Assembly (NCBI GenBank): GCA_963769765.1
Contig: CAVYNA010000003.1
Span: 496,001 to 560,000 of the forward strand
Source: Bog-756 sp963769765
GTDB taxonomy: Bacteria > Actinomycetota > Acidimicrobiia > Acidimicrobiales > RAAP-2
Length of the DNA stretch: 64,000 bases
Reading direction: 5' to 3'
Part shown: piece by piece, positions 11,186-19,725 of the stretch
How the letters are laid out: the number at the start of each line of letters is the position of its first letter
Position numbering within the stretch: the first letter of the stretch is position 1
Notes under the pieces: model-generated
Database searches by the model: none
The model's input: only the letters and a program-made list of their open reading frames with translations
Told to the model about the DNA's origin: nothing
Program-made: the position numbers and the translations under genes

Positions 11186-11674
11186 ATGCCGACCTTCGAC
11201 GTGGTCTCCGAAGTCGACATGCAAGAGGTCCGCAACGCGGTCGACCAGGCCAATCGCGAAGCCACCACCCGGTTCGACTTCAAGGGGACCGACTCCGCGA
11301 TCGAGCTCACCGACACCGAGGTCGTCTTGACCTCGTCGACCGAGGACCGACTGCGTGCCCTCTTCGGTGTGCTCCAGGAGAAACTGGTCCGTCGGGAGGT
11401 CTCGCTCAAGGCATTCGACGCCGGCAAGATCGAGGAGGCATCACGCGGGGCGGCCCGTCAACGGCTCGCCATCCAGGCGGGGATCTCCTCGGACCACGCC
11501 AAGCGGCTCAACAAGTTCATCAAGGACCTCGGGCTCAAAGGCGTCAGCTCCCAGACCCAGGGCGACCAGCTGCGGGTGACCGGCAAGAAGCGTGACGACC
11601 TCCAGGCGGTCATCGCTGCGTGCAAGGCCGAAGACTTCGGCATCCCGCTGCAGTTCACCAATTTCCGCGACTGA
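11186..11674 (+). CDS. YajQ family nucleotide-binding protein
   Basis: A 162-residue protein of the YajQ/DUF520 family, members of which bind cyclic di-GMP or nucleic acid. The sequence shows the hallmark start FDVVSEVDMQEVRNAVDQA, then TTRFDFKG, and the repeat-fold ending LQAVIAACKAEDFGIPLQFTNFRD. TAGGGT lies 7 bases before the ATG, a clear leaderless start. Its role in this organism is unknown. Confidence 0.93.
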   Translation: MPTFDVVSEVDMQEVRNAVDQANREATTRFDFKGTDSAIELTDTEVVLTSSTEDRLRALFGVLQEKLVRREVSLKAFDAGKIEEASRGAARQRLAIQAGISSDHAKRLNKFIKDLGLKGVSSQTQGDQLRVTGKKRDDLQAVIAACKAEDFGIPLQFTNFRD

Positions 11675-11706
11675 CCTGCCCCTCTGGACCGTGCTGCGCG
11701 GCGCCG

Positions 11707-11964
11707 TCAACCGCGGGCGCGTCGTGCCGCCCGCCACAGTGAAAGGGCGAGCAGCGAGGCGATCAACACCGGAAAGAGGACGGCGGACACCGTGCGCAGC
11801 GCCGGATCGCGGCAGATCAGTGCGACCGCGGCCACCACGAAGACCGCACCGACGAAGAGCTCCGGGGTATCGCCCACCAGGAAGTCCCACCAGAACTTCC
11901 CGAAGGACACGACGAGTCGCACCGGCAGTGCGCGCACGCTCGCCCGGTCGGACCGGTCAGGCAC
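11707..11964 (-). CDS. Small membrane protein with two predicted helices
   Basis: An 85-residue protein not recognised as a family. It has two hydrophobic stretches (about residues 37-52 and 57-76) and a basic C-terminus. It overlaps the end of the larger membrane protein upstream by 8 bases, so the two are co-translated and may form one complex. Confidence 0.6.
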   Translation of the reverse strand: MPDRSDRASVRALPVRLVVSFGKFWWDFLVGDTPELFVGAVFVVAAVALICRDPALRTVSAVLFPVLIASLLALSLWRAARRARG

Positions 11965-12745
11965 CGCTCGCCCCCGTCACGGGCACCGGGGCTGCGGCCA
12001 CCTCGGCGGCCTGACGGCGCAGGACCTGCACGAGACCCCACGAGATCGCGCCGTAGCACGCGACGAGGACCGGGATCGCGAGGTCCGAGCCGGGCCAGTG
12101 CACACCGATCCCCTCCCCGGACCAGAAGGTCCCGAAGCTCACGAGCATGAGCCCGACCACCATCTTCATCGCGTTTTCGGGGACCGACGAGAGCTGCCTC
12201 GCGACCACCAGTCCGAGAGTGGTCACGAGCACCACCGCGGCACCGGCGGCAACCGCGGCAAGTCCGAGATCATGGGAGGCCGAACCGAGGGTCACCACGA
12301 TGACGACGACCTCGAGTCCCTCGAGGAACACCCCTTTGAATGCGACGACGAACCCCGTCGCGTCCCGACCGGTGGCGACCGGCGTCTCTTCGAGCGCGGC
12401 GACCTGGCGCGCGTAGATGGCGTCCTCGTCGTGTTGCTCCTTCAGACCTGACGCCCGCAGCACGGCCTTGCGCAGCCACTGGAGCCCGAAGATGAGCAGC
12501 AGGCCCCCGATCACGAGTCGCAGGGTGCCGAGCGGGACGTAGCGGATGAGGGTCGGGCCGAGCACGAGGACCAGCGCCGCGAGTGCGACGAGTGCGACGG
12601 CCACCCCTTCGAGCGCGGTGCGCCACCCACGGGTGACGCCGACCGCCAACACGATCGTGAGCGCCTCCACCATCTCGACCGCGCTCGCGAGGAACACCGC
12701 GGTGACGAGGACCAGCGATCCACTTCCCGTGACGGTCCCAGTCAT
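11957..12745 (-). CDS. Predicted membrane protein, COG4280-like
   Basis: A 262-residue protein with seven or so hydrophobic helices. Two similar helices carry acidic residues (VEMVEALTIVLAVG near residue 22 and FLEGLEVVVIVVTLG near 142), separated by a charged loop. This internal pseudo-repeat recalls cation transporters of the FTR1/LysE type, and I believe it is the uncharacterised COG4280 family. Substrate unknown. It forms a two-gene unit with the small membrane protein that overlaps it. Confidence 0.6.
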   Translation of the reverse strand: MTGTVTGSGSLVLVTAVFLASAVEMVEALTIVLAVGVTRGWRTALEGVAVALVALAALVLVLGPTLIRYVPLGTLRLVIGGLLLIFGLQWLRKAVLRASGLKEQHDEDAIYARQVAALEETPVATGRDATGFVVAFKGVFLEGLEVVVIVVTLGSASHDLGLAAVAAGAAVVLVTTLGLVVARQLSSVPENAMKMVVGLMLVSFGTFWSGEGIGVHWPGSDLAIPVLVACYGAISWGLVQVLRRQAAEVAAAPVPVTGASGA

Positions 12746-12821
12746 ACGAGCTCCCTCGAGCCTCCTCGCCCGACGCCCAGCCTACTGCGACCGACCCGGG
12801 CATTCCCGGGCCGAACAGCGG

Positions 12822-13328
12822 TCAGGCAGCCTCCACGAGCTCGTCGAGCTCCTCCAGCGGATGGACCCGAAAGAGACGGTTGAAGACCAGGAACTTGAGG
12901 AACCAGAAGATCCCGAACGAGAGGACGTTGGCCACCAGCACGAGCACGGTCTTGAGGAAGTGGCTCAGGTCGTACTCGTTGCCGATGTGGCGCGCGATCG
13001 CCGCTCCGAAGATCGACACCACGATGCCGATCGCAGACATGCACCAGAACGGGATGACCTCTTTCACGAGGTGCGATCTCCCTCCCTTGCCCCAGACCCA
13101 CTTCCGGTTGAGGTAGTACGAAGGCACCGTTGCGACGGCATTGGCGAAGACCGTGCTCGCAATCTCCCCCCAAAGTCGGAAGATCCCGTAGACGAGGAAG
13201 ATGACGCTGAACGAGACGACGGTCGAGATGACCGAGACCATCGTGTAGCGCAGGAGCCGCCGGCCCTCGGGGGTGTCCCGCTTCTGCCAGACGTGCTCGA
13301 CCCGCAACGCGAACGTGCCCACCACCAT
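12822..13328 (-). CDS. GtrA family membrane protein
   Basis: A protein of up to 168 residues with four hydrophobic helices in the GtrA/DPMS flippase-like fold. Typical marks are RYTMVSVISTVVSFSVIFLVY near the start and VPSYYLNRKWVW between helices 2 and 3. GtrA proteins help move polyprenyl-phosphate-linked sugars across the membrane. ATG 13328 lies one base after a TAGGGT box, so a leaderless start at GTG 13322 (two codons later) is more likely. Confidence 0.85.
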   Translation of the reverse strand: MVVGTFALRVEHVWQKRDTPEGRRLLRYTMVSVISTVVSFSVIFLVYGIFRLWGEIASTVFANAVATVPSYYLNRKWVWGKGGRSHLVKEVIPFWCMSAIGIVVSIFGAAIARHIGNEYDLSHFLKTVLVLVANVLSFGIFWFLKFLVFNRLFRVHPLEELDELVEAA

Positions 13329-13396
13329 GACCCTAGCCGTCACGCGACCGTAATAATTGGCTCCCGCCCGACCTGGGCGACCCTCGGTCGGGACTG

Positions 13397-14578
13397 TCAA
13401 CTCGACGGTGGCAGCGTGTTCGAGCGAGCGAGGTCGCCGAACCACGCCGCCGACGGCTTGGGCCTCCGGGCGAAGGTCGACCGGTCGACGGCCACCATCC
13501 CGAACGTGGGGCCGTAGCCGAGCACCCACTCGAAGTTGTCGAGGAGACTCCAGTAGAAGTAGCCGCGCACGTCGATGCCGGAGTCGAGGCACGACGCGAC
13601 GCCGGCGAGCGCCCGGCGAACGTAGTCGACGCGCTGGCCGTCGTCCGCGGTGCCGATGCCGTTCTCGGTCACGAAGACCGGCAAGCCGGTCACGTCCGCG
13701 GCGCGGCGCACCGTTGCCTCGAGTGCCTCGGGCCAGACCTCGTATCCCATCTGGGTCGTCGGCACGCCGTCCGCACCGCCGAGCGCGCCCTGCGGCCCGA
13801 TGCGCGAACGGGTGTAGGTCTGCACGCCGATGAAGTCGTCCCCTTCCGTCGCCTCGAGGAAGACGTCCTCGGTGGGTCGGCGGATGCGTTCGAGCCACTC
13901 CTCGCCGCCCGGGAGCAGCTGGTAGTCGGTCATCGACACGGTGAGCCCGACCGGGAAATCCCCCGGGCCAGACCGGAGCGCCTCGACGCCCTTGCGGTGT
14001 GCCGCGATCAGCGCCTCGTTGACCGTTCCGCGCCGGACCCGGTCGCGCACCCGCGGCGGGAAGATCCCGTGCCGCCAGCCCATCGTGGCGACGACATTGG
14101 GCTCGTTGAGCGTCGCCGCCATCCCGATCAGGTCACCGAGGTGGGAGACCGACCGCTCGCAGAAGCGCGCGAATCGGTCCGGGGCGCGGATGGCCTCCCA
14201 GGCACCGGCCGACGCGAGCCATCGCGGATGGGTGAAGTGGTGGAATGTGACCACCGGGGTGATTCCGTGCTCGTGGCAGGTCTCGAGCATCGAGCGGTAG
14301 TGGTCGAGGGCCACCCTCGAGAACTCACCCTCTTCGGGTTCGATGCGACTCCACTCGAGCGAGAACCGGTACGCGCCGAGTCCCAGGGATGCGACCAGTG
14401 CGATGTCCTCCGTGTACCGGTGGTAGGAGTCGCACGCATCGCCGCTCACGTCCACGCACCCTGACGTCGGGTCGTGCTCGAACGCCCACCAGTCGTTGTT
14501 GACGTTGCCACCCTCGATCTGGTGGGCCGCGGTCGCGGTCCCCCAGACGAAGCCGTCTGGAAATGAGAAGGCCGGCAC
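13397..14578 (-). CDS. Glycoside hydrolase family 1 (beta-glucosidase-like)
   Basis: A 393-residue retaining beta-glycosidase. The N-terminus FPDGFVWGTATAAHQIEG is the GH1 signature. The acid/base sits in TLNEPN and the nucleophile in VTENGIG, and the end FYWSLLDNFEWVLGY matches substrate-contact residues. No signal peptide, so it acts in the cytoplasm. GTG 14578 is chosen because the domain begins there and TACGTT lies 8 bases upstream (leaderless). Sugar specificity cannot be read from the sequence. Confidence 0.92.
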   Translation of the reverse strand: MPAFSFPDGFVWGTATAAHQIEGGNVNNDWWAFEHDPTSGCVDVSGDACDSYHRYTEDIALVASLGLGAYRFSLEWSRIEPEEGEFSRVALDHYRSMLETCHEHGITPVVTFHHFTHPRWLASAGAWEAIRAPDRFARFCERSVSHLGDLIGMAATLNEPNVVATMGWRHGIFPPRVRDRVRRGTVNEALIAAHRKGVEALRSGPGDFPVGLTVSMTDYQLLPGGEEWLERIRRPTEDVFLEATEGDDFIGVQTYTRSRIGPQGALGGADGVPTTQMGYEVWPEALEATVRRAADVTGLPVFVTENGIGTADDGQRVDYVRRALAGVASCLDSGIDVRGYFYWSLLDNFEWVLGYGPTFGMVAVDRSTFARRPKPSAAWFGDLARSNTLPPSS

Positions 14579-14639
14579 GGCGCCACAACGTAGCGGGACC
14601 ACGGTCTCCGGCCAACTTGCCACCTGACAGGATGGTGCG

Positions 14640-15500
14640 GTGAGCGACGCCCTCGATTTCCTCGTCGATCTGCTCGATCTCGAACCCATCGAAGTCAACA
14701 TCTTCCGCGGGGTCAGCCCGAACGAGGACCGCCAGCGCGTCTTCGGGGGCCAGGTCGCGGCGCAGTCGCTGATGGCGGCCGGACGCACGGTCGACTCGGG
14801 CCGACCCCACTCACTGCACGCGTACTTCCTCCGCCCCGGCGACCCGAGCGTTCCGATCCTCTACGAGGTCGACCGAATCCGCGACGGTCGCTCGTTCACG
14901 ACGCGTCGGGTCGTCGCAATCCAGCACGGACGGGCGATCTTCAACATGTCGGCCTCGTTCCACGTCGACGAGGTGGGGCTGGTCCATCAGTTCGCCATGC
15001 CAGACGTGCCCGATCCGGAGTCGCTCGAGACCCTCGCGGTGCGGCTCGCGCCCTACCGAGACGCGCTCGAGGAGTGGTTCGCACGTCCCCACCCCATCGA
15101 CCAGCGCCACATCGGATCGCTGCCGTTCACCAAGGAAGCGAGCAAAGAGCCGGTCCAGCGCCTCTGGATCCGTGCCGACGGCTCGCTGCCCGACGACCCG
15201 CTGCTCCACACGTGCATCGCCGCCTACGCCTCTGACATGTCGCTCTTCGACACGATGCTCGCCCCGCACGAGGTGAACTGGGACGACACCGACTTCATGG
15301 GTGCGAGCCTCGACCACTGCATGTGGTTCCACCGACCGTTCCGGACCGACGAGTGGCTCCTCTACGACATGGACAGCCCGGTCGCCTTCGGGGCACGGGG
15401 ACTCGCACGCGGGTTCCTCTACACGCGGAGCGGCGACCTCGCGGTCTCGATGGTCCAAGAGGGCCTCATGCGCACTCCTGGCCGTCCGCCTGCGACCTGA
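14640..15500 (+). CDS. Acyl-CoA thioesterase II (TesB-type double hotdog)
   Basis: A 286-residue thioesterase. It shows the first hotdog signature RVFGGQVAAQSLMAAGRTV with HSLHAYFLRPG, and the second with GASLDHCMWFHRPF, including the catalytic Asp (ASLDH). It releases free fatty acid from acyl-CoA. The start is GTG with CAGGAT 6 bases upstream, consistent with a leaderless message. Confidence 0.9.
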   Translation: MSDALDFLVDLLDLEPIEVNIFRGVSPNEDRQRVFGGQVAAQSLMAAGRTVDSGRPHSLHAYFLRPGDPSVPILYEVDRIRDGRSFTTRRVVAIQHGRAIFNMSASFHVDEVGLVHQFAMPDVPDPESLETLAVRLAPYRDALEEWFARPHPIDQRHIGSLPFTKEASKEPVQRLWIRADGSLPDDPLLHTCIAAYASDMSLFDTMLAPHEVNWDDTDFMGASLDHCMWFHRPFRTDEWLLYDMDSPVAFGARGLARGFLYTRSGDLAVSMVQEGLMRTPGRPPAT

Positions 15501-15533
15501 GCGCGACCTGCCCAGGTCGGCGGCGCCAGTGGT

Positions 15534-16805
15534 TCAGCGCGCCTCGATGGGGGTGTACTCCCGCAGGTCCTGACCGTCGTAGAGCTGACGTGGGCGCGCG
15601 ATCTTCGAGTCCTGGTCGAGCATCTCCTGCCAGTGCGCGAGCCATCCGGCTGTCCGAGGGATGGCGAAGAGCACCGGAAACATCTCCAGGGGGAAGCCCA
15701 TCGCCTGGTAGATGAGTCCCGAGTAGAAGTCGACGTTCGGGTAGAGCTTGCGCGATGTGAAGTACTCGTCCGAGAGCGCGATCTCCTCGAGCTTGAGCGC
15801 GATGTCGAGGAGCGGGTTCTTCCCGGTGATCTCGAAGACCTCGTCAGCCGTCCGCTTGATGATGCGCGCCCGCGGGTCGTAGCTCTTGTACACGCGGTGC
15901 CCGAAACCCTGTAGCCGGCCGGCCGATCCCTCCTTGACCGAGGCAATGAACGGCTCGACGTTCTCGAGGGAGCCGATGTCGGTGAGCATCCGGATCACCG
16001 CTTCGTTCGCCCCGCCGTGACGAGGTCCGTAGAGTGCCGCACACGCAGCCGCACACGCGGAGTACGGATCGGCGTGCGACGAGCCGACGGTCCGCATGGC
16101 CGTCGTCGAGCAGTTCTGCTCGTGATCGGCGTGGAGGATGAACAAGACGTCGAGTGCACGGGCGAGGGCGGGGTTCGCGTCGAATCGCGGTTCCGCGGTC
16201 TTCCACATCATCGAGAGGAAGTTGGCGGTGAAGGGGAGCGAGTTGTCCGGGTAGACGAAGGGCATTCCGACGCTGAATCGATGGGCGGCGGCGGCCAGGG
16301 TCGGCATCTTCGCAATGAGCCGGACGATCTGCTTGTTGCGCAGCTCGGGGTCGAAGATGTCCTTCGCGTCGAGGTAGAAGGTCGAGAGGGCGGCCACGGC
16401 CGAGACCAGCATCCCCATCGGGTGGGCGTCGTAGTGGAAGCCCTCGAGGAAACGCTTGCGCACGTTTTCGTGGATGAACGTGTGGTGGGTGACCTCATGC
16501 TGCCAGTCGTCGAACTGCCCGGCAGTCGGGAGCTCGCCGTTCAACAGGAGGTAGGCGACCTCGAGGTACGTCGAGCGTTCGGCCAGCTGCTCGATGGGGT
16601 AGCCGCGGTAGCGGAGAATCCCCTCATCGCCGTCGAGGAAGGTGATCGAGCTCTCGCAGGCCGCCGTCGACACGAGACCCGGGTCGTAGAACCACACCCC
16701 CGGGAGGAGCTTCGACCACTCGGATGCCGCCACCCCGCCGTTGACGATCGGGATCTCGATGGATTCGCCGTTGCGGTTGTCGGTGATCGTGATGCTCTCG
16801 GCCAC
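15534..16805 (-). CDS. gltA: Citrate synthase
   Basis: Condenses acetyl-CoA with oxaloacetate at TCA-cycle entry. The protein (about 423 residues) shows the type-I bacterial pattern: FLDGDEGILRYRGYPIEQLA, HADHEQNCSTTAMR with the catalytic His, GPRHGGANEAV, GFGHRVYKSYDPRA, and the C-terminal FPVLFAIPRTAGWLAHW. GTG 16805 is preferred over TTG 16814 because GAAGGG gives workable spacing only to the GTG. Confidence 0.96.
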   Translation of the reverse strand: MAESITITDNRNGESIEIPIVNGGVAASEWSKLLPGVWFYDPGLVSTAACESSITFLDGDEGILRYRGYPIEQLAERSTYLEVAYLLLNGELPTAGQFDDWQHEVTHHTFIHENVRKRFLEGFHYDAHPMGMLVSAVAALSTFYLDAKDIFDPELRNKQIVRLIAKMPTLAAAAHRFSVGMPFVYPDNSLPFTANFLSMMWKTAEPRFDANPALARALDVLFILHADHEQNCSTTAMRTVGSSHADPYSACAAACAALYGPRHGGANEAVIRMLTDIGSLENVEPFIASVKEGSAGRLQGFGHRVYKSYDPRARIIKRTADEVFEITGKNPLLDIALKLEEIALSDEYFTSRKLYPNVDFYSGLIYQAMGFPLEMFPVLFAIPRTAGWLAHWQEMLDQDSKIARPRQLYDGQDLREYTPIEAR

Positions 16806-16883
16806 GGGCCTCAAACCCTTCCGTCGGTCGTCATGTCCACCCGGTGGCGGGTACGCACGATCCTAGATCCGACCCTCATCGCA

Positions 16884-18182
16884 TCATCCAATTCTCTCAC
16901 AAGAACTTGCGGTCACTGCCGGCACGCGCCGACCGGCCGGAGCGTCCATCCGCCGTTTCAGCCGGTGACGAGCAGCACGAACTGCTGCGTGGACCCGGCA
17001 GGGTTCAGCTGTCCCGGAGGAATCGCGGATCGCGACGGTGAGGACGTAGGTGTGCCCGCCCGCGACGTTCAACGCCGGCAGGTCGAGGGAGACCGAAGAG
17101 CCCGCCCGGAGGTCGGCCGTGGCCTGGGTCCGGCCGCCGGAGTCCCAAGCCGGAGGCGCCACGGTGCCCGGGGGGTCGGCGAGCGCCAGCGTGGCGGTGA
17201 CCGCGACCCCCGACTCGACCACCGTGCCGCAGTTGGTCAGGGTCGCCGAAACCGCAACCGTCGAGGTCGGCGGGAGCAGGGTCGGCGCTGTTCCGGGTGT
17301 CGTCGTGACCGGGTCGGCGCACGAGTCACCGACCACGCCGACACCGCCGCTCGTCGTGGCCGGTGGAGTGAGCCCGATCGCGGTGAGCACGAGCTGGTGG
17401 GAGGGGACCAGGGCAGGAGCACCCGAGAGCGCGGATGCGGTCGCCGCGAGTGCGTTCGCCCCCAACGCCGCCGATGTGACCGGCGGCGGCGCCCATACCG
17501 ACCGGGGCAGCTGCAGTGGCGTCGACCCCCCACGGCGGGCACTCGCAGCGAGCGCCCGGTACTCGGCGTCAGCCTGCACGATGAGGTCTCCCGCCGCTGC
17601 GAACAGTCGCGTGGCCTGGTCGACCGAGATGAGGGGCGAGGTGGAACCGGACGTCGGCGTCGCGGACGCGCCGGGCGAGCCGGCGGCCACCAGGGGTGCC
17701 ATCCCCAGCAGCTGGTCCACCGCGGTACGAAGCTGGCCAGCAGCTTCCGCCCGCTCGTTCATCACCGTCGCGAAGTCCGTTCCGATCGCACCCGTCGGAA
17801 AGGTCGCCGATGCCGTCGCGGCCTCGGAAGATTGCGACGCGGTGTCGCTGACCGCCTGGTCGAGGCCGAGCTGCAGCTGATCGCGGGCTGACACGAGAAC
17901 GGGCGGAGCGGTGTGCGCCAACGCCGCGTTCTGCAATTGGGGAGCTCCGGCCATCAGTGCGGACAGTCGAGATCCCGTCGCCGTCGACGCCCGGGCGACC
18001 TTGGAGGCCAGGGCACCGAATCCGGTCGTCGAGGAGTGGCGGTACCCACTGGACTGCGTGTGGATCTCCGTGACGGAGCCGATCACGATGACCAGGGCGA
18101 AGACCGAGAGCAACGCGACGAGCAAGAGTGGACCCCAGCTCCGACCGCCGGGATGACGGCGTCTTCGTCGGGATCTCGGCAT
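16884..18182 (-). CDS. Membrane-anchored extracytoplasmic protein of unknown function (C-terminal frame break)
   Basis: Not recognised. A basic N-terminus is followed by one transmembrane helix (about residues 17-38) and a long Ala/Ser/Thr-rich exported part, with a beta-rich C-terminal domain containing paired Cys (GDSCAD and TNCGTV). Near 17014-17016 (a CCC run) the frame slips. Removing one base yields an ending of GQLNPAGSTQQFVLLVTG and a stop at 16958-16960. As written, the last 40 or so codons have poor GC3 and look non-coding. The true gene is probably 16958-18182. TATCTT lies 7 bases before the ATG (leaderless). Confidence 0.65.
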   Translation of the reverse strand: MPRSRRRRRHPGGRSWGPLLLVALLSVFALVIVIGSVTEIHTQSSGYRHSSTTGFGALASKVARASTATGSRLSALMAGAPQLQNAALAHTAPPVLVSARDQLQLGLDQAVSDTASQSSEAATASATFPTGAIGTDFATVMNERAEAAGQLRTAVDQLLGMAPLVAAGSPGASATPTSGSTSPLISVDQATRLFAAAGDLIVQADAEYRALAASARRGGSTPLQLPRSVWAPPPVTSAALGANALAATASALSGAPALVPSHQLVLTAIGLTPPATTSGGVGVVGDSCADPVTTTPGTAPTLLPPTSTVAVSATLTNCGTVVESGVAVTATLALADPPGTVAPPAWDSGGRTQATADLRAGSSVSLDLPALNVAGGHTYVLTVAIRDSSGTAEPCRVHAAVRAARHRLKRRMDAPAGRRVPAVTASSCERIG

Positions 18183-18306
18183 CGCGACGAAGATACTGCC
18201 GCGACCTGTCGAGGCACCCCGTCGGCCAGCTCGAGGACCGAGCGACGCTCGACGGCGCGCTCAGCAAGGCATGACGCGAGATCCGAGCGTGGTGGGACCC
18301 GCCCGG

Positions 18307-19533
18307 TCAGATTGCGGGCTGCGACTCCTTGCGCACGGGCGCCTGACCGAGCCGGGTCGGGGAACCGCCCGCCGTGACCAGGTCGCTCGCCGTGCTTCGC
18401 CAGTCGACGGTCGGACGGATCGCCGCAAGGTTGACCTGGGTCTTGTACTTGTCAGCCACCCCGAGGATCGACTGGATGACCGACGTGGTCAACAGGTGCG
18501 GCACGAGCCCGAGATCGAGCAGCTTGGTGTGCGCCGCCCGGTAGTAGTGCTCCTCCAGCTCGACCCGCGGATCCGGTGTGTGCTCGATGACGGCGTCGCC
18601 CGAGTACTCCGCCGCCACCATTTCCGCCATCTGCTCGACCGAGAAGGACTCGGTGAACTGGTTGAAGACCCGGAACTCCCCGCGATCGGCCGGATGCTCG
18701 AGGGCGAGCTCGACGCAGGCAAGGGTGTCGAGGATGTTGAGCATGCCCCTCGTCTGTCCTCCCGCGCCGTAGACGGTGAGCGCGTGACCGGTCACCGCTT
18801 GGACGCAGAACCGGTTGAGGACCGTCCCGAACACCCCGTCATAGTCGAAGCGCGTCACGAGCTCCGGGTGCAGCGCGGTCTCTTCGGTCTCGCAGCCGTA
18901 GACGATCCCCTGGTTCAGATCGGTCGCCCGCAGGCCCCAGATCCGGCAGGCGAACATGATGTTGTGGCTGTCGTGGACTTTGGACAGGTGGTAGAAGGAG
19001 CCCGGCTGCTTCGGATAGGGAACGACATCGGTCCGACCGCGATGGGTGATCTCGATGTAGCCCTCTTCGATGTCGATATTGGGCGTGCCGTACTCGCCCA
19101 TGGTGCCGAGCTTGACCAGATGGATGTCCCGATCCTGTTCGGCGATCGCATAGAGGAGGTTGAGAGTGCCCGCCACGTTGTTCATCTGCGTGTACACGGC
19201 GTGCTTGCGGTCGATCATCGAGTAGGGGGCAGACCGCTGCTCGGCGAAGTGCACCACCGCATCGGGGCGGAAGCTCGCGAGGGTCTCGCTCACGAAGACC
19301 GGATCGGTCAGGTCGCCCACGAACAGGTCGACGGTGAGGTCCGACACGTCGTGCCACCGTCGCACCCTTTGCTGCAGGCTCGCGATGGGCACGAGACTGT
19401 CGACGCCCATCTCGAGGTCGTACCCGCGTCGCGCGAAGTTGTCGACGACGCCGACCTTGTGCCCTTTGCGCGACAGGTACAGCGCCGTCGGCCATCCGAG
19501 ATAGCCGTCGCCTCCCAACACCAGGACGTTCAC
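18307..19533 (-). CDS. sqdB: UDP-sulfoquinovose synthase (SQD1/SqdB-type SDR)
   Basis: Converts UDP-glucose and sulfite to UDP-sulfoquinovose, the head-group donor for sulfolipid. The 408-residue protein matches plant and cyanobacterial SQD1 nearly end to end: nucleotide-binding GGDGYLGWPTALYLS, VHFAEQRSAPYSMIDR, KLGTMGEYGTPNIDIEEG with the catalytic Thr/Glu, FYHLSKVHDSHN with the Tyr-x3-Lys pair, and RATDLNQGIVYG. GTG 19533 is preferred over 19539 because GAGGAG has correct spacing only to it. No sulfolipid glycosyltransferase lies nearby. The repeat array upstream suggests phosphate control. Confidence 0.9.
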   Translation of the reverse strand: MNVLVLGGDGYLGWPTALYLSRKGHKVGVVDNFARRGYDLEMGVDSLVPIASLQQRVRRWHDVSDLTVDLFVGDLTDPVFVSETLASFRPDAVVHFAEQRSAPYSMIDRKHAVYTQMNNVAGTLNLLYAIAEQDRDIHLVKLGTMGEYGTPNIDIEEGYIEITHRGRTDVVPYPKQPGSFYHLSKVHDSHNIMFACRIWGLRATDLNQGIVYGCETEETALHPELVTRFDYDGVFGTVLNRFCVQAVTGHALTVYGAGGQTRGMLNILDTLACVELALEHPADRGEFRVFNQFTESFSVEQMAEMVAAEYSGDAVIEHTPDPRVELEEHYYRAAHTKLLDLGLVPHLLTTSVIQSILGVADKYKTQVNLAAIRPTVDWRSTASDLVTAGGSPTRLGQAPVRKESQPAI

Positions 19534-19645
19534 GCGCACTCTCCTCGGTCCGAATCAGCGGGCGCCTGACCCGTGCCAGGCAGGCCGGGTCAGGCGAAAC
19601 TATTTATCACCCCGCACCTTGGAATGAGCTGAGAGCCAGGTGCAA

Positions 19646-19685
19646 ATTGACCGTCCGCTTACACAGAATTGACAGGTTGCTAACA
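19646..19685 (-). promoter_or_regulatory. Four 7-base direct repeats at exact 11-base period (Pho-box-like array) upstream of sqdB
   Basis: On the minus strand, toward sqdB, the repeats TGTTAGC, TGTCAAT, TGTAAGC and GGTCAAT begin at 19685, 19674, 19663 and 19652. Each is separated by 4 bases. This is the layout of PhoB/PhoP-family (OmpR-type) tandem sites. The array ends about 113 bases before the sqdB start. Binding and the identity of the regulator are inferred. Confidence 0.55.
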
Positions 19686-19725
19686 ATTGACGACCGGATG
19701 GCGCCACGGAGGATGCCCGGGGACG

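Noticed and set aside
18307..19533. Calling the SQD1-like protein a generic UDP-glucose 4-epimerase
   Set aside because: KLGTMGEYGTPNIDIEEG and the surrounding blocks are specific to SQD1-type enzymes.
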